Shown here: positions 1-6,427 of the stretch, one piece after another
Numbering within the stretch: position 1 is the stretch's first letter
Layout: each line of letters begins with the position of its first letter
Assembly: GCA_946410475.1 (NCBI GenBank)
Contig: CAMKAM010000030.1
Span: forward strand, 1-12,191
Direction of reading: 5' to 3'
Origin: an uncultured Bacillota bacterium
GTDB lineage: Bacteria > Bacillota > Clostridia > Peptostreptococcales > Anaerovoracaceae
Length of the DNA: 12,191 bases
The notes under the pieces: model-generated
The model's input: the letters and a program-made list of their open reading frames with translations, nothing else
Database searches by the model: none
What the model was told of the DNA's origin: nothing
Translations under genes and position numbers: made by a program

Positions 1-1179
1 CTCGCCCTTCTCACCCAGCATCATCCTCTGACTGACTCCGAACCGGTGCTGCTCGTCCGTCACGACGAGCCCCAGATCGGCGAAACTGACGCCCTCCTGT
101 ATAAGGGCGTGGGTACCGACGATGACCTTTGTCTCTCCGCTCCTCAGCTTCTCCAGTTCTTTTTCTTTTTCTGCAGGCGTCATGCTCCCGAGCAGGCAGC
201 CTACAGTGATCCCGTACCTGCCCAGATCTCTTCTCAGATTGCCCAGATGCTGCCTTGCGAGTATGTCAGTCGGAGCCATGAAGGCGGACTGGTATCCGGA
301 CCTTGCAGCCTTGAATATCGCCGCTTCGGCAACTATCGTCTTTCCCGACCCCACGTCTCCCTGCAGCAGTCTGTTCATCTGCTCAGGCGAAGCCATATCG
401 CTCGTTATATCCTCGACGGCTTTCTTCTGCGCCCCTGTCAGTTCAAAACTGAGCCCTCTGAGGAACTCCTCATGAGGAGCCGTCTTTGCGGTCCCTTTGG
501 TCTTCGTGACCTTCATCATCAAGAGCCCTGTCTGAAGCACGAATAGGTCTTCGTATATGAGCCTCTCGCGCGCAGCCGTTATATCTTCCGGGCTATCCGG
601 AAAATGGACTTTCCTGACAGCCTCGGGTATGGACATGAGGCCTTTTCTGCTTACCATATCGTCCGGGAGACAGCCCGCAAGCATATCGGCGCACGAGACG
701 GCGCTCCTAACGTTCTTCCTTATCTCGCCCTGGCCAAGCCCCTGAGTAAGCGGATATATCGGCAGCAGTCCCTGCGGCCCGCTCGAAAACTCGGGATGGA
801 GGAGCTGCAGCCTGCCTCTGTTCAAGCCTACGCGACCGTAAAAATACATCTCCTTTCCTTTAGGAAACTTGTCCTTCAGGAATCTGGCGTTAAAAAACAC
901 GATATCCATAAGATCGTCATCATCGGATATCGTAACATGCATCATCTGACCGCGGCGCGAACGTATATATGCAAGAGATGAATTGACTACGATCCCCCTG
1001 ACAAGGGCGGTCTCACCTTCAGTCAGTTCACTTATCTTCTTGGCGCGCCTCCTGTCCTGATGATCTCTTGGCATCAGGAACAACAGATCCTTGACTGTAT
1101 ATACACCGAGCCTGTGATACGCTTCGGCTTTTTTCGGTCCTACTCCGGCTATCGCCGTGATATCGTCTTCAGGTCTCAT
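1..1179 (-). CDS. recG: ATP-dependent DNA helicase RecG, N-terminal part (cut by window edge)
   Basis: RecG remodels stalled replication forks and Holliday junctions as a monomeric double-strand DNA translocase. Reading down from the ATG at 1177-1179, the frame stays open to base 1, giving 393 codons; the family is about 680 residues, so the second helicase lobe lies outside. Visible are a helix-hairpin-helix-like start (AGVGPKKAEA, about residues 11-20), the wedge/OB region with PRDHQDRR near residue 37, then helicase lobe 1: TGAQ near 247, Walker A GDVGSGKT near 274, APTDILARQH near 301, GTHALI near 354 and the DEQH box near 373. The start overlaps the stop of the upstream Asp23-family gene as ATGA, which suggests translational coupling; the only Shine-Dalgarno-like stretch is a modest GGGAAG. 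No frameshift is seen. Mfd, also here, shares this helicase core, but the N-terminal wedge and DEQH rather than DEEQ settle the identity. Confidence 0.96.
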   Translation of the reverse strand, partial: MRPEDDITAIAGVGPKKAEAYHRLGVYTVKDLLFLMPRDHQDRRRAKKISELTEGETALVRGIVVNSSLAYIRSRRGQMMHVTISDDDDLMDIVFFNARFLKDKFPKGKEMYFYGRVGLNRGRLQLLHPEFSSGPQGLLPIYPLTQGLGQGEIRKNVRSAVSCADMLAGCLPDDMVSRKGLMSIPEAVRKVHFPDSPEDITAARERLIYEDLFVLQTGLLMMKVTKTKGTAKTAPHEEFLRGLSFELTGAQKKAVEDITSDMASPEQMNRLLQGDVGSGKTIVAEAAIFKAARSGYQSAFMAPTDILARQHLGNLRRDLGRYGITVGCLLGSMTPAEKEKELEKLRSGETKVIVGTHALIQEGVSFADLGLVVTDEQHRFGVSQRMMLGEKGE

Positions 1180-1556
1180 TGTCTTCCCGTACCGAATACA
1201 AGGTGACGTCTCTTCGTCTTTCTGCTCGTCTCTGTTCCGGCCACTGTGACTGTGACCGACTCAGGATCGACGAGCGTAGCCCTGTACACCCTCGACTTCA
1301 CCTCATTTATCATCGTGTATGTAACGTTGCTGATGCTCGTGCCGAATTTAACAGCAACGAAAAACTTGATGGTCGCCGCTCCGTTCTCATCGAATGACAC
1401 TTCGATATTCTGGGTCCCCTTCGGAAGGATCTCCTTGAGCGTAGCCAGACGAACGCCTCTCGTCTGGTCGACGACATCAGCCACTATGCGCATGATCAGG
1501 CTCTTCCCGATCGTGATGCTGCCGTATTCGTTCTCTATGATATAACTGTCAGCCAC
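1176..1556 (-). CDS. Asp23/Gls24 family envelope-stress-type protein (YloU-like)
   Basis: A 126-residue protein of the Asp23/Gls24 (DUF322) family, whose members are small cytoplasmic or membrane-associated proteins linked to cell-envelope stress in Gram-positive bacteria; the molecular role is poorly defined. The match rests on the opening YGSITIGKSLIMRIVADVV (about residues 11-29), the central alternating strands IEVSFDENGAATIKFFVAVKF, and the final V-rich strand ESVTVTVAG, which follow the family's layout. It is a divergent copy with a basic C-terminal tail (KTKRR). The start is GTG at 1554-1556, chosen because GGAGG (1566-1570) lies nine bases upstream and no ATG fits. It sits just before recG, as yloU sits near recG in Bacillus. 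No signal peptide or membrane segment is visible. Family call fairly firm; function unknown. Confidence 0.82.
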   Translation of the reverse strand: MADSYIIENEYGSITIGKSLIMRIVADVVDQTRGVRLATLKEILPKGTQNIEVSFDENGAATIKFFVAVKFGTSISNVTYTMINEVKSRVYRATLVDPESVTVTVAGTETSRKTKRRHLVFGTGRQ

Positions 1557-1575
1557 TTACTGTTTCCTCCGTATA

Positions 1576-1605
1576 TTAAAATTCCATGCTCCGTAAGCAT
1601 GGAAT
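1576..1605 (-). terminator. Hairpin after rpmB, probable intrinsic terminator
   Basis: A perfect 9-base stem (ATTCCATGC pairing with GCATGGAAT, 1581-1589 and 1597-1605) with a 7-base loop lies about 15 bases past the rpmB stop. On the minus strand it runs directly into UUUUAAUAUA, a short U-rich tail. The stem is not very GC-rich and the U tract is short, so termination may be partial, letting some transcripts continue into the Asp23 gene and recG. Confidence 0.6.
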
Positions 1606-1620
1606 CCGTAATATCGATGA

Positions 1621-1812
1621 TTAGATGGCGCGGTCTACTTTGCCGGATCTGATGCATCTTGTGCAAACGTTTGCTTTTCTGACTTTTCCATTGTCATTGA
1701 TCTTGACTGTCTGGATGTTTGCATTGATCTTTTTCTTTGTATGTCTGTTCGAGTGAGATACATTATTGCCGGTCACCTGTCCCTTGCCGCAGATCTCGCA
1801 TTTCTTTGACAT
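1621..1812 (-). CDS. rpmB: 50S ribosomal protein L28 (bL28), zinc-binding form
   Basis: Structural protein of the large ribosomal subunit, 63 residues, the normal length for the bacterial family. It opens MSKKCEICGKG and carries the conserved GNNVSHSNRHTKKK (about residues 15-28) and the C-terminal VCTRCIRSGKV. Cysteines 5, 8, 50 and 53 form two CxxC pairs, the four-cysteine zinc-binding type. An in-frame ATG 36 bases further upstream would add 12 residues not found in L28; the start at 1810-1812 is preferred because AAGGAGGTG (1819-1827) lies six bases before it. The gene has its own strong promoter and is followed by a hairpin, so it is probably expressed as a separate, highly transcribed unit. 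Confidence 0.97.
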   Translation of the reverse strand: MSKKCEICGKGQVTGNNVSHSNRHTKKKINANIQTVKINDNGKVRKANVCTRCIRSGKVDRAI

Positions 1813-1818
1813 GTTCCG

Positions 1819-1827
1819 CACCTCCTT
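1819..1827 (-). promoter_or_regulatory. Strong ribosome binding site of rpmB
   Basis: AAGGAGGTG on the minus strand, nearly a full match to the 16S anti-Shine-Dalgarno, six bases before the ATG at 1810-1812. It decides the short L28 start over the upstream in-frame ATG at 1848. Confidence 0.85.
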
Positions 1828-1847
1828 TATATTTTTTGTCGCGAACA

Positions 1848-1871
1848 AGCGATATTATAACAACAATCGCT
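1848..1871 (-). repeat. Inverted repeat centred on the rpmB -10 box
   Basis: AGCGAT (1848-1853) and ATCGCT (1866-1871) form a perfect 6-base dyad separated by 12 bases, and the -10 hexamer lies inside the spacer. In DNA this could be an operator half-site pair. It begins around the expected transcription start, so it is unlikely to act as a hairpin in the rpmB mRNA. It may also be chance, since a 6-base dyad is short. Confidence 0.35.
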
Positions 1872-1882
1872 GACTATTTCAA
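1854..1882 (-). promoter_or_regulatory. Housekeeping sigma-A type promoter for rpmB
   Basis: On the minus strand a -35 box TTGAAA (1877-1882) and a perfect -10 box TATAAT (1854-1859) are separated by exactly 17 bases. Transcription should begin near 1847, leaving a leader of roughly 35 bases before the rpmB start. It sits in the 117-base gap between rqcP and rpmB, the longest non-coding stretch here, and drives rpmB independently of upstream genes. Confidence 0.85.
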
Positions 1883-1929
1883 GGATTTTTTCTTCTTTTC
1901 TTTCAGCAAGTTCGATTCCTGCCCTTCCC

Positions 1930-2169
1930 TCATATGACTTCGTACATATTTTGGGCTTCTTCTTTCTTCTGCGTGTTCGAAAGATCAAGTACTCTTACCG
2001 TGGTCTGTCTGTCTCCGAACATTATCGTGACGGTATCTCCGATGCTGACCTCAGCCCCTGCCTTTGCCGGTTTTCCGTTCAGCAGGATCCTTCCCGCATC
2101 GCAGGCGTCCTTTGCGACCGTCCTTCTCTTGATAAGCCTCGACACTTTCAGATATTTATCGATACGCAT
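1930..2169 (-). CDS. rqcP: RqcP, S4-domain ribosome-associated quality control protein (YabO/Hsp15-like)
   Basis: RqcP works with RqcH on obstructed 50S subunits, helping to add C-terminal alanine tails to stalled nascent chains. The 79-residue product is almost entirely an S4 RNA-binding domain: MRIDKYLKVSRLIKRRTVAK at the start, then AGRILLNGKPAKAGAEVSIGD (about residues 25-45) and a strand TVTIMFGDRQTTVRVLDL. The tail KKEEAQNMYEVI matches the end of Bacillus YabO, of similar length (about 86). The frame extends upstream to an ATG at 2205, inside a hairpin loop, but the start at 2167-2169 is chosen because AGGAGG lies six bases before it and MRIDKYLK is the family N-terminus. It follows mazG and an HU gene, the usual clostridial order, but yabP and yabQ do not follow it. 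Confidence 0.93.
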   Translation of the reverse strand: MRIDKYLKVSRLIKRRTVAKDACDAGRILLNGKPAKAGAEVSIGDTVTIMFGDRQTTVRVLDLSNTQKKEEAQNMYEVI

Positions 2170-2175
2170 CCCTGG

Positions 2176-2181
2176 CCTCCT
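2176..2181 (-). promoter_or_regulatory. Ribosome binding site that sets the rqcP start
   Basis: A perfect AGGAGG on the minus strand, six bases upstream of the ATG at 2167-2169. It lies just after the hairpin at 2191-2214, so its use could be affected by that structure. Confidence 0.8.
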
Positions 2182-2217
2182 ATAATAACAGCAGCTCCCC
2201 GGCAAGGGAGCTGCGTT
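2182..2217 (-). terminator. Strong hairpin between the HU gene and rqcP, possible terminator or attenuator
   Basis: GCAGCTCCC (2191-2199) and GGGAGCTGC (2206-2214) form a perfect 9-base GC-rich stem with a 6-base loop; with one bulged base it extends three more pairs (AAC with GTT). On the minus strand it is followed by UGUUAUUAUA, U-rich but broken, so termination is probably partial. It starts about 20 bases after the HU stop and ends a few bases before the rqcP ribosome binding site, fitting either separation of abundant HU mRNA from rqcP or an mRNA-stabilising 3' end. Confidence 0.55.
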
Positions 2218-2237
2218 CGGTTCTCATTTGCTTTACT

Positions 2238-2516
2238 TTATTTGTTAACTGAATCTTTGAGAGCCTTTCCTGCTTTGAATACAGGAGCCTTCGAAGCAGC
2301 GATCTCGATAGTCTCGCCCGGTTTTCTCGGGTTTCTGCCTGTTCTGGCTTTTCTCTGACGAACTTCGAATGTTCCGAAGCCGATGAGCTGTACCTTTTCA
2401 CCTGCAACCAGTGCATCCTGGATAACATCCATTGTTGCGTTAACGGCGTCTTCTGCGTTCTTCTTTGTGAATCCTGTCTTCTCTGCTACAGCAGCGATCA
2501 ATTCAGCTTTGTTCAT
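2238..2516 (-). CDS. hup: HU-family DNA-binding protein (nucleoid protein)
   Basis: Small basic histone-like protein of the DNABII family that bends and compacts DNA as a dimer. The 92-residue product has the family's usual length. It starts MNKAELIAAVAEKTG, has the signature IGFGTFEVRQRKARTGRNP (about residues 45-63) with the conserved G60-R-N-P arm tip, and ends ASKAPVFKAGKALKDSVN. The start is supported by AAGGAGG (2526-2532) nine bases upstream. It sits between mazG and rqcP, a location seen in other Clostridia. The 44 bases upstream show no convincing promoter, so it may be read from mazG or from a promoter inside mazG. HU is far likelier than IHF in this phylum. Confidence 0.96.
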   Translation of the reverse strand: MNKAELIAAVAEKTGFTKKNAEDAVNATMDVIQDALVAGEKVQLIGFGTFEVRQRKARTGRNPRKPGETIEIAASKAPVFKAGKALKDSVNK

Positions 2517-2560
2517 GTGATAAATCCTCCTTGGTAATAAATATTTGTTTCAAGACCATC

Positions 2561-3376
2561 TCACTCTTCTGCCTTAGCTCGATCCCAAAGATCATCCATC
2601 TCGCTAAGACTCATATCCTTCAGATCTTTTCCTTCGAGGCGGGCCCTATCTTCCATTTTACCGAATCTTTCCGTGAATTTCTCCGTTGCTCTTTCCAGGG
2701 CATTTTCCGGATCAACATCAAGGAATCGCGCCACGTTCACTACGGAAAACAGCAGATCGCCCAGTTCTTCACGGATGTGTTCAAGATCAGCCTCTAATGA
2801 TGCCTCTTTTAGTTCTCTGGTCTCTTCAGTTAGTTTTTCAAAAGCACCTTCGGGATCGTCCCAGTCAAAACCGATATCGGCTGCGCGCTTTTGCACTTTC
2901 CTCGCTCTGATGAGAGCGGGCAACGCCTTCGGCACCGAAGTCAGTCTGTCTGTGTGCCTCTCCTCTCCGTGCTCCTGCACCTTGATATTCTCCCATTTTT
3001 CAAGTACTTTGTCAACAGTTTTAGCTTCCTGCTCCAAAAAAACATGGGGGTGCCTTCTTATCATTTTTTCACATTCTTCATTGATGACATCGACTGCGGA
3101 AAATTCTCCGTTCTCATCAGCTATCATACTGTGGAAAACGACCTGCAGCATGACGTCCCCGAGTTCTTCTCTCAGGTTGTCTACATCGCCCGTGTCGATC
3201 GCTTCACAGACCTCATAGGCTTCTTCGATCATACCCGGCCTCAGGGACTCTCTTGTCTGTACTCTGTCCCAGGGGCAGTGCACCCTGAGGATCTCTACGA
3301 CCTCGGAGAGTCTTTCATATGCTTCGGCCCTTGTCGCGGCCGGCGTCATCAGATGTTCGAATTCTTTTCGCTCCAT
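2561..3376 (-). CDS. mazG: Nucleoside triphosphate pyrophosphohydrolase MazG
   Basis: MazG hydrolyses (d)NTPs to NMP and pyrophosphate, cleaning up damaged or excess nucleotides. The 271-residue protein has the classic duplicated all-alpha fold. Repeat 1 carries CPWDRVQT (34-41), EEAYE (51-55) and REELGD (69-74), giving the EExxE...ExxD metal site, followed by RRHPHVF (107-113). Repeat 2 carries EETRE (184-188) and REELGD (202-207), so both sites look intact. Length matches the stand-alone form such as E. coli MazG (263); the N-terminal tetrapyrrole-methylase domain of Bacillus YabN is missing. The ATG is one base after the flippase stop, and its ribosome binding site (GGAGAGG) lies within that gene's last codons, so the two are probably translationally coupled. 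Confidence 0.96.
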   Translation of the reverse strand: MERKEFEHLMTPAATRAEAYERLSEVVEILRVHCPWDRVQTRESLRPGMIEEAYEVCEAIDTGDVDNLREELGDVMLQVVFHSMIADENGEFSAVDVINEECEKMIRRHPHVFLEQEAKTVDKVLEKWENIKVQEHGEERHTDRLTSVPKALPALIRARKVQKRAADIGFDWDDPEGAFEKLTEETRELKEASLEADLEHIREELGDLLFSVVNVARFLDVDPENALERATEKFTERFGKMEDRARLEGKDLKDMSLSEMDDLWDRAKAEE

Positions 3377-3377
3377 A

Positions 3378-5060
3378 TTATCCTCTCCTCTTCGGTGTCA
3401 CCTTATCCAGCAGGCGGTTTATCTTTGATCCTCCCGGTATCGACGAGAGTTCTTCCCTGGTAATACTCTTTGTAACGAACAGCATCACGAAGTAAACTAC
3501 TGCCGCAACGAGTATCGAGATAAGGCAGGCGATCTTGTTTCCTTCGCCGCCTCCGAATACCACGTAGTACATCGCCCAGGCTACGATGCCCATGACAGCC
3601 GTGGCGATCCCCGGCCTTACGTATGTCAGCATGATATCGAATCTCGCTCCTGTGTATTTCTTCGTTGCCCTTAAGTTCAGTATCGCGACGGTTATGTAAG
3701 CGACAAGAGTTCCGATAGCAGCGCCCTTGATATTCAGAGAATGCTGCGAAACGAGGAAATATGTCACGACGATCTTTATAACGATACCTATGAACATATT
3801 GATGACGGGTATATTCTGTTTTCCTACGCCCTGAAGGCTTCCCGCGATGCACTGCACTATCGAGACGAAGATGACTCCTATAGCCAGTATCGCGAACGCC
3901 GGTGCAACGTTGACAGCCTCGTCATGACGCGAGCTGTAAAGGAGCAGCAGTATAGGCTCCGCGAGCACAGCCATACCTACAGCGCACGGCATACCTATCA
4001 TCGTCGCTATCCTTACGGAAAGCTCCGTATTGTATCTGAGGCCCTTCTTGTCATTCATCTTGTGGCAGGCGGATATGGCCGGAACGAGGCTCATAGCCAG
4101 AGCCATCGTCAGCACCTGCGGCATATTGATGATGGGAACGGCAAGACCGCTGATCTGTCCGTACAGATTCTTTGCGACCTCGGGATCCCAGCCCGAGTTG
4201 AGCAGCCCCTTCATAACGACCGGGACCTCGACGAGATTCATTATCGGGGTTATAGCAGCGCCCAGAGTGATCGGGACAGCTATGATCGCGATCTGCTTGA
4301 GTATCGTTTTGTTAGACTTCCGTCCGGCGTTGACAGAACGTCTCCTTCTCGCGTCATACGCTTTCTTGCCAAGCATGAAAATGAAAAAAAGGATGGCAAG
4401 TCCGCCGGCAGCTCCGAGAGTTGCGCCGAACGCGGCTCCTGCTGCGCCCTTTTCGCCCGGTGAAAAAGCCGAGAACAGCTTTCCGCCGATCATTTCATGG
4501 AACAGCAGATATCCGAGTCCCAGTCCGAAGAAGACTCTTACCACCTGCTCGATGACCTGCGATATCGCTGTCGGCATCATGTTCTGTATACCCTGATAGT
4601 ATCCTCTGTAAGCCGATAGCACCGGACAGATCAGAAGAGCCGGGGCAACAGCCATCATCGGCAGTTTTGCTTCTTCGATCCCCTGCATCGCTGCGATCTT
4701 CCCTGCTCCGAAGAACATGATGATGAAAGATATCGCTCCGATAGTGAACATCAGCCAGAATGATATCCGAAATACCCTGTGACCCTCTTCAAAGTCACCT
4801 ATCGTGATGCTCTCGGCTATCAGCTTCGATATCGCGACAGGTATGCCGGATGTCGCTATTACCACGAATACCGTATATGTGTAGTAAGCAGGTGAATAAT
4901 AAGCCATGCCGGTCGCGCCTATCATGCTGGCCAGCGGCAGTCTGAATACAGCTCCGAGAAGCTTTACTATCAATCCGGCGATGCCCAGTATGGCCGCGCC
5001 CTTGACGAAAGCTTTTCCCGTACTGTTCTTGTTCTGTATGCTTCCTTCTTCGTTCTGCAT
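3378..5060 (-). CDS. MOP-superfamily flippase, SpoVB/YtgP(MurJ)/YabM type
   Basis: Polytopic inner-membrane protein of 560 residues in the polysaccharide-biosynthesis branch of the MOP exporters. Relatives include lipid II flippase MurJ/YtgP and sporulation protein SpoVB, so export of a lipid-linked cell-wall precursor is the likely role. Many hydrophobic segments run along the chain (for example about 19-37, 61-77, 100-118, 136-150, 215-231, 255-275, 355-376, 384-407, 420-437, 447-461, 483-502, 509-530). The YRGYYQGIQNMMPTAISQV stretch (151-169) is typical of the SpoVB group. N- and C-termini are hydrophilic and basic. In Bacillus the paralogue yabM occupies this position before mazG. The start has only a weak ribosome binding site (GGGAT). 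Which paralogue it equals cannot be settled here. Confidence 0.88.
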   Translation of the reverse strand: MQNEEGSIQNKNSTGKAFVKGAAILGIAGLIVKLLGAVFRLPLASMIGATGMAYYSPAYYTYTVFVVIATSGIPVAISKLIAESITIGDFEEGHRVFRISFWLMFTIGAISFIIMFFGAGKIAAMQGIEEAKLPMMAVAPALLICPVLSAYRGYYQGIQNMMPTAISQVIEQVVRVFFGLGLGYLLFHEMIGGKLFSAFSPGEKGAAGAAFGATLGAAGGLAILFFIFMLGKKAYDARRRRSVNAGRKSNKTILKQIAIIAVPITLGAAITPIMNLVEVPVVMKGLLNSGWDPEVAKNLYGQISGLAVPIINMPQVLTMALAMSLVPAISACHKMNDKKGLRYNTELSVRIATMIGMPCAVGMAVLAEPILLLLYSSRHDEAVNVAPAFAILAIGVIFVSIVQCIAGSLQGVGKQNIPVINMFIGIVIKIVVTYFLVSQHSLNIKGAAIGTLVAYITVAILNLRATKKYTGARFDIMLTYVRPGIATAVMGIVAWAMYYVVFGGGEGNKIACLISILVAAVVYFVMLFVTKSITREELSSIPGGSKINRLLDKVTPKRRG

Positions 5061-5086
5061 CTTGTTATCCCGATCCCTTTTCCTTA

Positions 5087-6391
5087 CTATTTATCGTTCT
5101 TCAGTTTTTCGAGTATCTGCGCTGTCGCCTCATCAGCTTCGGCGATCGCTTTTTCTATATCTATAGTAGTGAATTCTCCGTTCTCATAGAGCACTTCGCC
5201 GTCTACCATCGTCATCACGATGTCCTGCGGCGAGGCGCTGTAAACGAGGTTGGCGCAAATGTCATGCACAGGGTGCATATGCGGCGAAGAGAGATCTATC
5301 ACGATCAGGTCCGCCTTGTTTCCTTCCTTCAAGGCGCCTGTATCACCTCTCCCCTGAGCTATAGCTCCGTTCTTCGTCGCGGCGCCGATGACCTGCTTCA
5401 GTGTCATCACCGAAGGGTCATTATAATACATCTTCGGCACAAGAGCAAAGACTTTCATCTCCTGAATGAAATCGAGGCTGTTGTTCGATGCTACCGAGTC
5501 CGTTCCCAAAGCGACGTTTATGCCGCTTTCGATCATCTTCGGATAGTTGGCGGCGCCGCTGGCGAGTTTCAGGTTGCTTACCGGATTCGCCGACACGCTG
5601 ACGCCCTTCTCCTTCAGTATCACGAAGTCCTCATCCTCGAGCCATACGCAGTGGGCAGCGTTCGTCCTGGTGTCGAACAGACCGCGCGAAGCAAGGTAGG
5701 CAGGGGGTGTCATCCCGTCATGGCGCATCTTGCACTCTTCGACCTCTGTCTTCGTCTCCGATACGTGCACATGCATGCCGCAGCCAAGATCCCTCGTTAT
5801 ATCCGCAAGCTGCCTTACGGTATCATCGGAATTTGTATACTCCGCATGGAGGCTCATCTCTATCTTTATCCTGCCGTCCGCAGCTCCGTCGTATGCTCTG
5901 TAAAGATCCATCATTTCTTTTACAGGCTTCGTCTTCGATATATCAGGCTCGTCCTGTATCGTAAGTGATCTGGAGATATTCGCTTTCGCGCCGGCTTCGA
6001 TCATGCTCTCCGCCATTGCATCGCAGAAATAGTACATGTCACTCGTCGATACTATGCCGTTCGCCAGAGACTCCGCCATAGCCAGAGTAGTCGCGCGTTT
6101 TACGCTTTCGTATGTGAGCTTTGCCTCGAACGGGAATATCCTCGTGAAAAGCCAGTCCTGCAGGCTCATGTTCTCTCCGTATCCTCTGAGCAGGGTCATA
6201 GGCGAGTGCGCATGGGCGTTGAAGAAGCCGCTCATAAGCAGCTTACCTCGTCCGTCATACACCCTCTCATCCGCATCCTTGGCAGGAGGCACGGTCCCTA
6301 TATACGATATGACGCCGTCATTCACTCTGACGTACATCCCTTCTTTTACATCCAGATTTTCATCGAGCAGCGTTATGTTTGAAAACAGCAT
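5087..6391 (-). CDS. mtaD: Amidohydrolase, probable 5'-methylthioadenosine/S-adenosylhomocysteine deaminase (MtaD-like)
   Basis: A cytosolic metal-dependent deaminase of the amidohydrolase superfamily, probably converting 5'-methylthioadenosine or S-adenosylhomocysteine to the inosyl form in methionine/purine salvage. Numbering from the ATG, metal and catalytic residues are visible: HAH at 60-62 in NAHAHSPMTLLRGYG, HVSE at 209-212, H247 in AAHCVWL, and D298 in GTDSVASNN. SPMTLLRGYG followed by LQDWLFTRIFP is typical of the MtaD group. The 434 residues fit the family. A GTG at 6398-6400 would add three residues; the ATG at 6389-6391 is preferred because AAGGAAG precedes it at workable spacing and MLFSNITLLDEN resembles family N-termini, though the GTG remains possible. 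It lies 27-36 bases after mfd, where Bacillus has spoVT. Related substrates such as guanine or other adenosine derivatives cannot be excluded. Confidence 0.85.
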   Translation of the reverse strand: MLFSNITLLDENLDVKEGMYVRVNDGVISYIGTVPPAKDADERVYDGRGKLLMSGFFNAHAHSPMTLLRGYGENMSLQDWLFTRIFPFEAKLTYESVKRATTLAMAESLANGIVSTSDMYYFCDAMAESMIEAGAKANISRSLTIQDEPDISKTKPVKEMMDLYRAYDGAADGRIKIEMSLHAEYTNSDDTVRQLADITRDLGCGMHVHVSETKTEVEECKMRHDGMTPPAYLASRGLFDTRTNAAHCVWLEDEDFVILKEKGVSVSANPVSNLKLASGAANYPKMIESGINVALGTDSVASNNSLDFIQEMKVFALVPKMYYNDPSVMTLKQVIGAATKNGAIAQGRGDTGALKEGNKADLIVIDLSSPHMHPVHDICANLVYSASPQDIVMTMVDGEVLYENGEFTTIDIEKAIAEADEATAQILEKLKNDK

Positions 6392-6427
6392 CGCTCCCAC
6401 TTCCTTTCCTTTACAATCGTTATATCG

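Noticed and set aside
46..981. Plus-strand open frames opposite recG (166 and 125 codons)
   Set aside because: They lie antisense to a recG frame that keeps all its helicase motifs, and their translations resemble no family I know.
1813..1848. Longer L28 start adding 12 residues
   Set aside because: The extension is not part of L28, and the upstream ATG lies at about the predicted transcription start; the strong ribosome binding site marks the inner ATG.
2170..2205. Longer RqcP start at 2205
   Set aside because: The added residues are encoded by the hairpin and ribosome binding site, and the family starts at MRIDKYLK.
2517..2560. Promoter before the HU gene (a TTGAAA is present)
   Set aside because: No acceptable -10 box lies 16-18 bases after it; that position is occupied by the ribosome binding site.
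3741..4463. Plus-strand open frame of 240 codons opposite the flippase
   Set aside because: Low-complexity, charge-rich translation antisense to a clear membrane protein; a shadow of codon bias.
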